Of a stretch of DNA of 7,542 nt, positions 1 to 6,118 are shown piece by piece. The notes under the pieces were generated by a model. That model was not told the origin of the DNA, ran no database searches, and was given only the letters and a program-made list of their open reading frames with translations. Every line of letters starts with the position of its first letter. Position 1 is the stretch's first letter. The position numbers and the translations under genes were made by a program. The DNA comes from Actinomycetota bacterium (GTDB lineage: Bacteria > Actinomycetota > Thermoleophilia > UBA2241): the NCBI GenBank assembly GCA_026392265.1, contig JAPLCL010000312.1:1-7542 (forward strand). The letters run 5' to 3'.

Positions 1-60
1 GGGGCGATCCAGCTCGGCGGCTTCAGCGACGACGAGGTCCTGGCGGAGGCGACGGTCTGA
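1..60 (+). CDS. C-terminal end of an HdrA-like iron-sulfur flavoprotein (partial)
   Basis: Only the last 19 codons lie in the window, read in frame 1 and ending in TGA at 58-60. The peptide GAIQLGGFSDDEVLAEATV resembles the tail of HdrA proteins, where the last ferredoxin motif (CPxGAI) is followed by a short segment of the type 'hFTDExxhAxI'. The second hdrA in this window has a comparable stretch after its last cluster (CPEVAIAHNLSDDALF). The stop shares one base with the next start (TGATG). Being directly before mvhD fits an hdrA-mvhD pair. The identification rests on a short peptide plus context; another polyferredoxin-type protein is possible. Confidence 0.55.
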   Translation, partial: GAIQLGGFSDDEVLAEATV

Positions 61-602
61 TGGCCGGCACCACCGGCACAGCGGCCGCCGGCACGACCGA
101 CGACCGCAGGATCGTCGCCTTCTGCTGCCGCGAGTGCGCCTACGCGGCGGCCGACGCGAGCGCCAACGCGCGCACGCCGCTGCCGCCGGCCGTGCGCCTC
201 GTGCTCATGCCCTGTACCGGGCGCGTCAGCCCGCTGCACCTGCTGAGCGCCTTGGCCGAAGGCGCCGACGGCGTGATGGTCGCCGGCTGCCTGCTCGGCC
301 AGTGCCACTACCGCGAGGGCAACTTCATGGCCGTCGACCGTGTGGCGTTCGTGCAGCGCCTGCTCAAGAGCGTCGGCGTCGAGCCCGAGCGCTGCCGGAT
401 GTTCACGATGAGCGCCGGCGAGCCGCCCAAGTTCGTCGCCGCCGTGCGCGAAATGGACCGCGTGATCGCCGGCCTGCCGCCGCTGCCGCGGTCAGAGGCC
501 GGCGAGACCCGTCAGGCTCCGCTCATCGGCTCGGCCGTCGACATCGGCGGGCCGGCTCCCGTTGCCGCTGCCCCGCTGGCCGCCGTCGGGGGGGCTGCCT
601 GA
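60..602 (+). CDS. mvhD: MvhD/FlpD-type hydrogenase iron-sulfur (delta) subunit
   Basis: This 180-residue protein belongs to the methyl-viologen-reducing hydrogenase delta subunit family, a small [2Fe-2S] protein that passes electrons from a hydrogenase or formate dehydrogenase to HdrA in the cytoplasm. Visible signatures are FCCRECAYAAAD (Cys22, 23, 26), LMPCTGRVSP (Cys52) and VAGCLLGQCHYREGN (Cys77, 82), followed by the usual helix and 'GVEPERCRMFTMSAGEPPKF' region to about residue 126. The core ends near residue 140. The last 40 residues are a Pro/Ala-rich tail with no recognisable domain, longer than usual. ATG at 60 overlaps the upstream stop and has GGAGG at 45-49, ten bases away. The family call is secure. 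The physiological donor cannot be read from the window because no hydrogenase or formate dehydrogenase catalytic gene is visible. Confidence 0.9.
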   Translation: MAGTTGTAAAGTTDDRRIVAFCCRECAYAAADASANARTPLPPAVRLVLMPCTGRVSPLHLLSALAEGADGVMVAGCLLGQCHYREGNFMAVDRVAFVQRLLKSVGVEPERCRMFTMSAGEPPKFVAAVREMDRVIAGLPPLPRSEAGETRQAPLIGSAVDIGGPAPVAAAPLAAVGGAA

Positions 603-1030
603 TGCCGCTCACCCATCGCGGCCGCGAGATCCTGAGCCGCGTGCCCGGCGGCACGCTGCAGAGCACCGTCGGCGTGGGCTGCGAGATCGTCCGCCACGAG
701 GACCTCTGCGTGGGCTGCGGCAAATGCGCCACCAACTGCCCGTCAGGCGCCTCCGCACGCGGCGGCACCTTTGATGTGAACCAGCTGCTGGACGCGCCGG
801 CGAACAGCCGCCGAGGTGCCCTCGGCGGCGCACTCCGGCGCCTCATGCAGCATGAGCCCGACGGTCCGATAGAGGTACCGGAGCGGGTCACCGTGTACCG
901 CACCATCATCTACGACGACGAGAAGTGCCTGGGCTGCGGCACCTGCGTACGCGGCTGCCCGGCCGAGGCTATCGAGGCGCGGCCGCCGCAGGCGGACGCC
1001 GCGCCGGCTGCCGGGGAGGTGCGCGCATGA
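602..1030 (+). CDS. 2x[4Fe-4S] ferredoxin-like protein of the Hdr operon
   Basis: This 142-residue protein has two cluster motifs far apart: CVGCGKCATNCP (Cys36, 39, 42, 46) and CLGCGTCVRGCP (Cys109, 112, 115, 119). The 62 residues between the clusters are unlike the 20-30 of a compact bacterial ferredoxin, so it is better seen as an electron-transfer subunit than as a soluble 2[4Fe-4S] ferredoxin. No signal peptide or membrane segment is seen. The ATG at 602 shares a base with the mvhD stop (TGATG), and its own stop overlaps the next start (ATGA), so it is translated within the operon. It probably links MvhD to one of the HdrA subunits or to an upstream dehydrogenase; that role is inference. 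An upstream in-frame extension to 134 exists but lies entirely over mvhD and is rejected. Confidence 0.85.
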   Translation: MPLTHRGREILSRVPGGTLQSTVGVGCEIVRHEDLCVGCGKCATNCPSGASARGGTFDVNQLLDAPANSRRGALGGALRRLMQHEPDGPIEVPERVTVYRTIIYDDEKCLGCGTCVRGCPAEAIEARPPQADAAPAAGEVRA

Positions 1031-2586
1031 CATCTCCGAACGGCAACGCGCCCGCACGCCCGCTCGTCCTCCTCTGCGAGTGCGCGGGCACCCTCAAGAA
1101 CCTCGATTTCGACCGGCTCGAGGCGCACGTCGGTAGCCACGCCGACGTGCTCCGCGGCGACCACTGGTGCAGCCGCGTCGGCCAGGCGCAGATGCGCGAG
1201 CTGATGGAGGCCGGAGCCGAAGGCGGGCGCCAGCTCGTCTTCGCCGGCTGCTCCCCCGACTTCGCCGCGCGGCGCTTCCAGAAGCTCATGGCCCGCGGCC
1301 TCCAGCTCGAGATCGCCGACATCCGCGAGGGCTGCAGCTGGGTGCACGGCGGCGACGTCGCCGCCGTCACCGACAAGGCGGCGCGCATCATCGACTCGTC
1401 GATCGCCTACCCCGACGCGCTCGCCGACACGATGAGCTACGCCGAGCGCCGGAACACCGTCGTCGTGATCGGCGGCGGCGTGGCCGGCACGCAGTCCGCC
1501 GCCGAGCTCGCCCAGATGGGTCACCACGTCGAGCTCGTGGAGCGGCGCGCCTTCCTCGGCGGCCGCGCCGCCCGTATCGGCACCGTCTTCCCCACCAACG
1601 ACTGCGGCCAGTGCCTGCCCACCACCGACGCGCAGGCCGGCACTCGCAAATGCTTCCACCGCAACGTGGCCATCGACCATCCGGACCTCGCGATCCACCG
1701 CCGCTCGACCGTCGAGGCCGTCACCGGTCACCCCGGCGACTTCCAGGTCAGCATCCGCACCCTGCCCAACATGGTCACCGACGCCTGCGTCAACTGCGGT
1801 ACCTGCGAGACGGTCTGCGAGGCCGACTCCTCGGAGCCCGGCAAGAAGGCGATCTTCAGCGAGTTCTACGACGGTCGCGTGATCCGGACCATCGACCTCG
1901 AGACCTGCACCTTCTGCGGCAAGTGCGCCGAGGAGTGCCCCGTGGAGGCCATCGATTTCAGCCAGTCGCCGCGGCGCACGACCGTGCATGCCGGCGCCAT
2001 CCTCACGGCCACCGGCTGCGAGCCGGCCCCCGAGAAGTACTTCGACTACCTCGGCTACGGTCACAACGGCGTCGTCACCCAGGTGGACCTGGCGGAGATG
2101 CTCGACGACTGGGCCGCCCAGGCGTCCCTGGGCCGGATGCCCGTCGAGGAGCTCGTGATGGTCCAGTGCGCCGGCTCGCGCGACCAGCGCCACCTGCCAC
2201 ACTGCTCGCGACTCTGCTGCATGATCGCGCTCAAGCACGCGATCCGCCTCAAGACGCTGTTCCCCGAGATGAAGGTCACGACAGTTCGACGGCGCCGGCC
2301 GGCCCGTGATCGAGGTCGAAGACGTGACGGCGGCGCGCAAGCGCGTACTGCGCCCCGATCTCGTCGTGCTGAGCACGGGTATGGTGCCCGCCACCGATAC
2401 GGAGAAGCTGACACAGACGCTCACCATCGACCGCGACAAGGACGGCTTCGTCGAGATCCTCGACCGCAAGAACCGCGCCACCGAGACCAGCGGCGAGGGC
2501 ATCTTCGTCTGCGGCTCGGCGGCCGGCCCCAAGGCTCTCATCGAGGTCAATACCGAGGCCTCGGCGGTGGCCAGCGAGATCCATAA
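1027..2586 (+). CDS. hdrA: HdrA-like FAD/[4Fe-4S] subunit, N-terminal fragment (out of frame after 2283)
   Basis: HdrA carries the bifurcating FAD. Residues 1-130 match the HdrA N-terminal domain, with LLCECAGTL, HWCSR (Cys48), FAGCSPDF (Cys75) and ADIREGCSWVHGG (Cys103). A Rossmann dinucleotide-binding motif follows at 145-154 (VVVIGGGVAG), with the acidic strand end at Glu172. An inserted ferredoxin domain has CVNCGTCETVC (Cys254-264) and CTFCGKCAEECP (Cys294-304). The second FAD half has VMVQCAGSRD (377-386) and CSRLCCMIALKHA (393-405). Sense stops after codon 419 at 2283; the remaining 100 codons to the stop at 2586 are arginine-rich out-of-frame reading. ATG at 1027 has GGGGAGGT at 1013-1020, six bases upstream, and overlaps the ferredoxin stop. 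If translated as such, the product would lack the end of the FAD domain, so activity is doubtful. Confidence 0.8.
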   Translation: MTSPNGNAPARPLVLLCECAGTLKNLDFDRLEAHVGSHADVLRGDHWCSRVGQAQMRELMEAGAEGGRQLVFAGCSPDFAARRFQKLMARGLQLEIADIREGCSWVHGGDVAAVTDKAARIIDSSIAYPDALADTMSYAERRNTVVVIGGGVAGTQSAAELAQMGHHVELVERRAFLGGRAARIGTVFPTNDCGQCLPTTDAQAGTRKCFHRNVAIDHPDLAIHRRSTVEAVTGHPGDFQVSIRTLPNMVTDACVNCGTCETVCEADSSEPGKKAIFSEFYDGRVIRTIDLETCTFCGKCAEECPVEAIDFSQSPRRTTVHAGAILTATGCEPAPEKYFDYLGYGHNGVVTQVDLAEMLDDWAAQASLGRMPVEELVMVQCAGSRDQRHLPHCSRLCCMIALKHAIRLKTLFPEMKVTTVRRRRPARDRGRRRDGGAQARTAPRSRRAEHGYGARHRYGEADTDAHHRPRQGRLRRDPRPQEPRHRDQRRGHLRLRLGGRPQGSHRGQYRGLGGGQRDP

Positions 2587-3379
2587 CTTCCTGACGTCGT
2601 CCGGGCGCCGCGGCACGGCGGCCTCGCAGGTCGACGCCGCCCAGTGCGTGGGCTGCGACACCTGCTCCGCGATGTGCCCCTTCGGCGCCATCACCCTCGT
2701 CGACCGGCCGGAGTCGGCGCCGCGTCCCGCCGAGGTCAAGGACGACGGCAAGCTCGCGGTCATCGACGCGCAGAGCTGCCGCGCCTGTGGCATCTGCGCG
2801 GCCAACTGCCCCGAGGTGGCGATCGCCCACAACTTGAGCGACGACGCCCTCTTCGGGCGCATCGCGCTGATGACCGAAGGCGTCGAGAAGCCCGTCGTCG
2901 GCTTCTACTGCAAGGAGTGCGCCGGCGCCGCCATTGGCCTCAGCGGCCAGCACCGCGACCGCTACCCCGAGAACGTGCGCCTCATCGAGCTGCCCTGCCT
3001 CGGGCGGGTGAGCGCCCTGCACATCGTGGAGGCGGCCCGCCTGGGCGCGGCCGGCGTGTTTCTCGCCGGGTGCGCCGAAGGCCGCTGCCAGTACCGCACC
3101 GGCGACACGAGCGCGCTGGAGCAGATGACGATCGCCGGGGAGGTGCTGGCCGACAGCAGCACGCCGTTGCCGCTCGAGCTGTGGCACCTCTGCGCCGTCG
3201 ACCGGCTGAGTGTGGGACGGCGCATCCGCATGTTCCACGCCAAGGCCATCGGCGATGAGCTGACGCCGGCGCTGCTCGAACACGAGATGGGACTGATCGG
3301 CGCCGGAGCCGGCGCCCTGTCAGGCGCCCCGACCGGCGCCGTCTGCGGGGGAGGTGAGGTCTGTGGCTGTGGCCGCTGA
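2306..3379 (+). CDS. HdrA C-terminal fragment with ferredoxin and fused MvhD domain
   Basis: The HdrA reading resumes in frame 2 at about 2282; the GTG at 2306 is only the first possible start in this frame and has no convincing ribosome binding site. From the GTG (357 residues): the end of the FAD domain (LVVLSTGMVPAT at 20-31, GIFVCGSAAGPK at 65-76); a ferredoxin domain with CVGCDTCSAMCP (Cys114-124) and CRACGICAANCP (Cys158-168); and an MvhD domain from about 196, with FYCKECAGAA (Cys202, 205), LPCLGRV (Cys231) and LAGCAEGRCQYR (Cys256, 261). The MvhD part ends near 310, followed by a short linker and a cysteine-rich end, CGGGEVCGCGR. The fused MvhD is a second copy of the module encoded at 60-602. 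The stop at 3377-3379 overlaps the start of the HdrC-HdrB gene. This half is best read as part of the broken hdrA, though it could be made as a separate protein. Confidence 0.8.
   Translation: MIEVEDVTAARKRVLRPDLVVLSTGMVPATDTEKLTQTLTIDRDKDGFVEILDRKNRATETSGEGIFVCGSAAGPKALIEVNTEASAVASEIHNFLTSSGRRGTAASQVDAAQCVGCDTCSAMCPFGAITLVDRPESAPRPAEVKDDGKLAVIDAQSCRACGICAANCPEVAIAHNLSDDALFGRIALMTEGVEKPVVGFYCKECAGAAIGLSGQHRDRYPENVRLIELPCLGRVSALHIVEAARLGAAGVFLAGCAEGRCQYRTGDTSALEQMTIAGEVLADSSTPLPLELWHLCAVDRLSVGRRIRMFHAKAIGDELTPALLEHEMGLIGAGAGALSGAPTGAVCGGGEVCGCGR
3350..3357 (+). promoter_or_regulatory. Ribosome binding site GGAGGTGA for the HdrC-HdrB gene
   Basis: GGAGGTGA is an eight-base perfect match to the 16S rRNA 3' end. 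The core GGAGG (3350-3354) lies eight bases before the GTG at 3363, which favours 3363 over the in-frame GTG at 3354, which overlaps the core itself, and over GTG 3369. The site sits inside the last codons of the preceding gene, giving translational coupling. Confidence 0.7.
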
Positions 3380-4547
3380 TAGGGGCGCCTACCCGCAAGC
3401 CGTCGTCGACGAGTTCAAGCGCCTGGCCGAGGAGTGCAGCATCTGCTACCAGTGCGGCACCTGCACCTCGAGCTGCCCGAGCGGCCGCGAGCTCTACCGC
3501 GGGCCGCGGCGTCTGGTGCGCCTCATCCTCGCCGGTGAGATCGAGGCGGTGCTGAAGAGCGACGACCTGTGGCGCTGCACCGAGTGCGGCACCTGCACCG
3601 AGGTCTGCCGCATGGACATCGACGTGGCCTCGGTCCTGAGCCGCCTGCGCAAGCTCGAGCGCGAGCACGGCGGCGCTATCAGCTGCCCCGAGCGCACGGC
3701 CGCGGACGTCGCCGCCGTACGCCTGCGCAAGCAGCCGCGCATCGACAACATGCGGTTCGGCGTGGCGATGATGGCCAAGGGCCACTTCCCCAAAGACAAG
3801 GTCGGCGCCGCCGAGACCGGCATGAAGATCGCGAAGCAGATGCTGCCGCTGGGCAGAAAGCGGCCGGCGGGCGTAGCCGGCCCGGCCCCCGAGGGCACGG
3901 TGACGCTGCCGTTCTACGCCGGCTGCGCCCTGCCGCAAGACCACGAGCTGCACCGCCTCGTGCACGAGGTGGCCGCGGGTTTCGGCGTGCGCCTCGACGA
4001 GACGGCCGACGCCGGCTGCTGCGGCCACCCCAGCCGCGGGACCGTTGACACCCAGTTCTCGAGCGCGGAGCGTGTGTACACGGCATGCCCGGCGTGCGAC
4101 GCCAGTCTCGCGGAGACCGGCGTCGAGGCCGTGCCGCTCTGGGACGCGCTCACCGAGCGCGCCGGCCGCAGCTCCACCATCGACCTGCGCGCCGCGACCA
4201 GAAGCTTCGTCCCCTACGTAGGCTGCCTCGCCGACCGCGACGCTGCCCTCGCCGCGCTGGGCGACGCCGCCGAGCAGGCCGGCGTCACCATGGAGGTCGA
4301 CTACCCGACCCTGCACAACGGCTGCTGCGGGGCGCTCGGCGGCATGTACCGCGGCGCCACCAAGGCAAGCGCGCGGCTCCTGGAGCTCGCCGCGGAGAAG
4401 CACGCTCCGGTGGTCACCACCTGCGTGCTCTGCCGCGACAACCTCCACTCGGCCGCCCGCGAACTCAAGATCGACGTCCCCGTCCACTTCTGGCCCGAGT
4501 ACTTCCGCGCCGCAGAGCACGCCCCCGAGGAGCGCACAGATGACTGA
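3363..4547 (+). CDS. hdrB: HdrC-HdrB fusion: ferredoxin domain plus two CCG cysteine-rich domains
   Basis: From the GTG at 3363 the protein has 394 residues. The N-terminal 100 are HdrC-like, with CSICYQCGTCTSSCP (Cys25-38) and CTECGTCTEVC (Cys72-82), the second preceded by the typical 'SDDLWRCTECGTC' context. The rest is HdrB-like, with two CCG repeats that in HdrB hold non-cubane [4Fe-4S] clusters where the disulfide is reduced. Repeat 1 is Cys188-X30-CC(219-220)-X21-CPAC(242-245). Repeat 2 is Cys288-X32-CC(321-322)-X31-CVLC(354-357). The usual spacing is about CX31-39CCX35-36CXXC, so repeat 1 is about 14 residues short between CC and CXXC. No membrane segment is seen, so this looks like a cytoplasmic Hdr. 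The start overlaps the previous stop by 17 bases and the stop overlaps hdrC by 8. Bacteria lack CoM-CoB, so the acceptor is unknown. GTG 3354 is the alternative start (397 residues). Confidence 0.85.
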   Translation: MAVAADRGAYPQAVVDEFKRLAEECSICYQCGTCTSSCPSGRELYRGPRRLVRLILAGEIEAVLKSDDLWRCTECGTCTEVCRMDIDVASVLSRLRKLEREHGGAISCPERTAADVAAVRLRKQPRIDNMRFGVAMMAKGHFPKDKVGAAETGMKIAKQMLPLGRKRPAGVAGPAPEGTVTLPFYAGCALPQDHELHRLVHEVAAGFGVRLDETADAGCCGHPSRGTVDTQFSSAERVYTACPACDASLAETGVEAVPLWDALTERAGRSSTIDLRAATRSFVPYVGCLADRDAALAALGDAAEQAGVTMEVDYPTLHNGCCGALGGMYRGATKASARLLELAAEKHAPVVTTCVLCRDNLHSAARELKIDVPVHFWPEYFRAAEHAPEERTDD

Positions 4548-5205
4548 CGACAAACGGGCCGACAACCCCTACTCGCACATCGCCGACGACACGTTTGCGG
4601 CGACCCCGCAGCGCGACCCCGAGCTCGTGAAGCGCATTCTCGAGGACCCGCGCATGCACGACCACAAGGACGGCTTTCAGAGCTGCATCCAGTGCGGCGT
4701 GTGCACGTCGGGCTGCCCGGCGGCTCGCTTCACGGAGTACTCGCCGCGCGAGGTGGCCCGTCGCGCCCTCGACGGCGACGTCACTCTGCTCGAGGACGAC
4801 TCGCTCTGGTACTGCTACTACTGCTACACCTGCCAGAGCCGCTGCCCGCGCCATAACAGCGTCGCCGTGATCAACCAGGTCGTGCGCGGGATGCAGGTCG
4901 AGAGCGGGCGCGGCCGCCCGCACGTGGAGATGTTCGCCGAATGGTGCGGCACCTTCTACGAGAAGGGCATGGGCGGCGACCCGCACCTGTTGTTCCCCGC
5001 CATCGGCGAGGCCTGGGGCGAGAAGTGGACCGACTACATGGACCACCTCCTCGAGATCCGCGAGGAGCTCGGCCTCGGCGACCTGTTCCCTCCCGACGAC
5101 GTGGTCAAGGAAGTGCAGACGATCTTTGAGGCAACTGGCTTCAAGGCTCGCCTCGCGGCGGTGCGCGGCGGTGCGGGCGAAGAGGTCGAGGCCGACGCGA
5201 AGTAG
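4540..5205 (+). CDS. hdrC: HdrC-like [4Fe-4S] subunit of heterodisulfide reductase
   Basis: This 221-residue protein carries two HdrC cluster motifs: CIQCGVCTSGCP (Cys49-59) and WYCYYCYTCQSRCP (Cys92-102). The 'LLEDDSLWYCYYCYTCQSRCP' context is characteristic of HdrC, which relays electrons from HdrA to HdrB. Length is usual for the family (about 180-220). The last 90 residues are acidic and helical-looking (WGEKWTDYMDHLLEIREELGLGDLFPP), without cysteine clusters, and may contact the partner. The ATG at 4540 lies within the end of the preceding gene (8-base overlap) and has GAGGAG at 4527-4532, seven bases upstream. It is the last gene of the operon, with the next gene coming from the opposite strand 9 bases on. 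Because the preceding protein also contains an HdrC module, the operon has two HdrC-type relays for one visible HdrB. Confidence 0.88.
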   Translation: MTDDKRADNPYSHIADDTFAATPQRDPELVKRILEDPRMHDHKDGFQSCIQCGVCTSGCPAARFTEYSPREVARRALDGDVTLLEDDSLWYCYYCYTCQSRCPRHNSVAVINQVVRGMQVESGRGRPHVEMFAEWCGTFYEKGMGGDPHLLFPAIGEAWGEKWTDYMDHLLEIREELGLGDLFPPDDVVKEVQTIFEATGFKARLAAVRGGAGEEVEADAK

Positions 5206-5214
5206 CTCGTCTGG

Positions 5215-5937
5215 CTACGGCGTGCAGACGTTGTAGTCGGTGTCGTCCCGGACGGCCTCGAAGTCGTCGCGGTCGAGCCAGTGGCACCACACGTGCGCGC
5301 CGCGTGGACGCAAGCGACGCGCGCCGACGGCCGATCTCGTCCACGCAGCCACTTCGCCGCGCGGGTGGGGGCGACCTCCCAGTGCTGCTACGGCCCCGAG
5401 CGCGGGCAGGAGGTCGGTGTCGGTGGACATCAAGACACCGACGTCGTAAGCGCCAGACGATGCCATGTTGACGAAGTCGACCGCCAAGGCGACGTCGACG
5501 CCTTTCTCCTCGGCTGGCACAGACGGCCAGCCGCGTGGATAGCGGAGAGGCCGGGTGAAGACGGCCACGAGGCCGTCGCCACGCTCCTCATGTACCTCCG
5601 TCTGCCGGAGATTCGCGGCATTCGCCTCAGGTTGGCGCTGGGAATCCGGCAGTCCTCGATAGACCCGCACACCCGAGAGCCGCGACGGGTAACGTCGTTT
5701 GGCCACAATCAGACGCGCAAGGGCAAGCGGGTCCGTCTGGCCCAAACGACTCGGGGCGCCACGGAATGCGTACTCCTCGCGAGCACCCATGTAGACGTTC
5801 TGACTGTCGAGGAACACAACGACGCGGGCGACGTTCCGCTTGCCCCCCAAAGAATAAACCCCGCCAATCCGGGCCGAAGCCGGGATGGCGAGGAACATTA
5901 CTGGCATTCTACCCTCGTCCCATCGGGAATCAACCAT
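5215..5937 (-). CDS. NYN-domain (PIN-like) putative ribonuclease, LabA/DUF88-type
   Basis: The 240-residue reading has the NYN fold signatures: VVVFLDSQNVYMG (40-51; Asp44, Asn47), EEKGVDVALAVDFVNMA (143-159; Asp148, Asp154) and YDVGVLMSTDTDLLPAL (164-180; Asp173, Asp175). These acidic residues form the metal site of the PIN-like nuclease superfamily, so RNA cleavage is the likely activity; the target is unknown. The C-terminus (WCHWLDRDDFEAVRDDTDYN) is typical of a whole protein. The first 36 residues lie before the fold and are not obviously conserved. A promoter-like pair (5906-5933) inside them suggests the true start is downstream, for example ATG codons 11 or 14. The gene is alone, convergent with hdrC and divergent from nadA, and reads slightly lower in GC than the operon, which would fit an acquired accessory gene. 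No partner antitoxin is seen beside it. Confidence 0.8.
   Translation of the reverse strand: MVDSRWDEGRMPVMFLAIPASARIGGVYSLGGKRNVARVVVFLDSQNVYMGAREEYAFRGAPSRLGQTDPLALARLIVAKRRYPSRLSGVRVYRGLPDSQRQPEANAANLRQTEVHEERGDGLVAVFTRPLRYPRGWPSVPAEEKGVDVALAVDFVNMASSGAYDVGVLMSTDTDLLPALGAVAALGGRPHPRGEVAAWTRSAVGARRLRPRGAHVWCHWLDRDDFEAVRDDTDYNVCTP
5906..5933 (-). promoter_or_regulatory. Possible sigma-70-type promoter for the NYN gene
   Basis: On the minus strand, TTGATT (5928-5933) and TAGAAT (5906-5911) are separated by 16 bases, close to the TTGACA/TATAAT consensus. The pair lies within the first codons of the longest reading. If real, transcription starts near 5900, and the first usable start would be downstream of the ATG at 5937. 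Chance matches of this quality occur, so this is tentative. Confidence 0.3.
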
Positions 5938-6054
5938 CGACCGCGACGCTGCGATCTGGTCTCACCTTAGCCACGACGCCGCGAGCGGGGATGAGTGACG
6001 ATGGGCGAGGCCGGTTGACGTTGCCCCGTCCGGTGAGAAAGCCCGTCAAGTCAG

Positions 6055-6080
6055 CCGCCGTCACCGGCGGTCGCTATAAT
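6055..6080 (+). promoter_or_regulatory. nadA promoter: perfect TATAAT -10 box with a small inverted repeat upstream
   Basis: TATAAT at 6075-6080 is a perfect -10 box in otherwise very GC-rich DNA, 64 bases before the nadA start. No good -35 element lies 16-18 bases upstream, so it may need an activator. CCGCCG-TCAC-CGGCGG (6055-6070), a 6-bp inverted repeat with a 4-base centre, ends five bases before the -10 box, where a repressor or activator could bind. Transcription would start near 6086-6088. The -10 call is fairly good; the operator idea is speculation. Confidence 0.5.
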
Positions 6081-6088
6081 CGGAGACA

Positions 6089-6118
6089 CGGGCCGGAGGG
6101 CGCTACGCCACCGGCCCG
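6089..6118 (+). other. Strong hairpin in the nadA 5' leader
   Basis: CGGGCCGG (6089-6096) pairs with CCGGCCCG (6111-6118), and inside it GGCG (6099-6102) pairs with CGCC (6106-6109) around a CTA loop. This makes 12 base pairs with one small internal loop. The hairpin begins almost at the predicted transcription start, 26 bases before the nadA ATG. CGGAGG (6094-6099) can instead pair with CCTCCG (6124-6129) nearer the start codon, so two exclusive folds are possible. I do not recognise a known NAD riboswitch class here. Confidence 0.5.

Larger units (their letters stand above)
1027..3379 (+). pseudogene. hdrA: hdrA-mvhD fusion gene broken by a frameshift with apparent internal deletion
   Basis: Read together, two frames give one HdrA with C-terminal ferredoxin and MvhD modules: 419 residues in frame 1 (1027-2283), then 365 in frame 2 (2282-3376, stop 3377-3379). 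The 5' part ends in MKVTT and the 3' part resumes with QFDGAGRPVIEVEDV. In HdrA proteins about 30-40 residues lie between these points, including the conserved YxDIR-type stretch of the FAD domain, and they are absent. The event is therefore more than a one-base slip: a deletion of roughly 100 bases, of length 2 mod 3, would produce it. Both parts are otherwise free of damage, which suggests a recent mutation or an assembly error. The two halves are described separately. Confidence 0.7.

Noticed and set aside
134..601. Upstream in-frame extension of the ferredoxin gene over mvhD
   Set aside because: The translation is arginine/alanine-rich shadow; recognisable ferredoxin sequence and the TGATG-coupled start begin at 602.
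2278..2310. Programmed ribosomal frameshifting or recoding in hdrA
   Set aside because: No slippery heptamer or following stimulatory structure stands out, and simple slippage would not restore the conserved residues that seem to be missing.
910..2862. Long minus-strand open frame over hdrA (about 650 codons), and a similar one at 2982-4565
   Set aside because: Both are antisense to clearly conserved Hdr proteins. High-GC DNA gives such stop-free shadows, and their translations show no domain.
5202..5218. Inverted repeat GTAGC-N7-GCTAC between the convergent hdrC and NYN stops as a bidirectional terminator
   Set aside because: The stem is only five pairs, with no T-run on either strand, and includes both stop codons; likely chance.
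5933..5947. 15-base exact repeat ACCATCGACCGCGAC, also at 2423-2437
   Set aside because: A single short match with no matching flanks, one copy inside coding sequence; not evidence of a mobile element.
5281..5970. Plus-strand open frame opposite the NYN gene
   Set aside because: The minus strand encodes conserved NYN motifs; the plus-strand translation has none.
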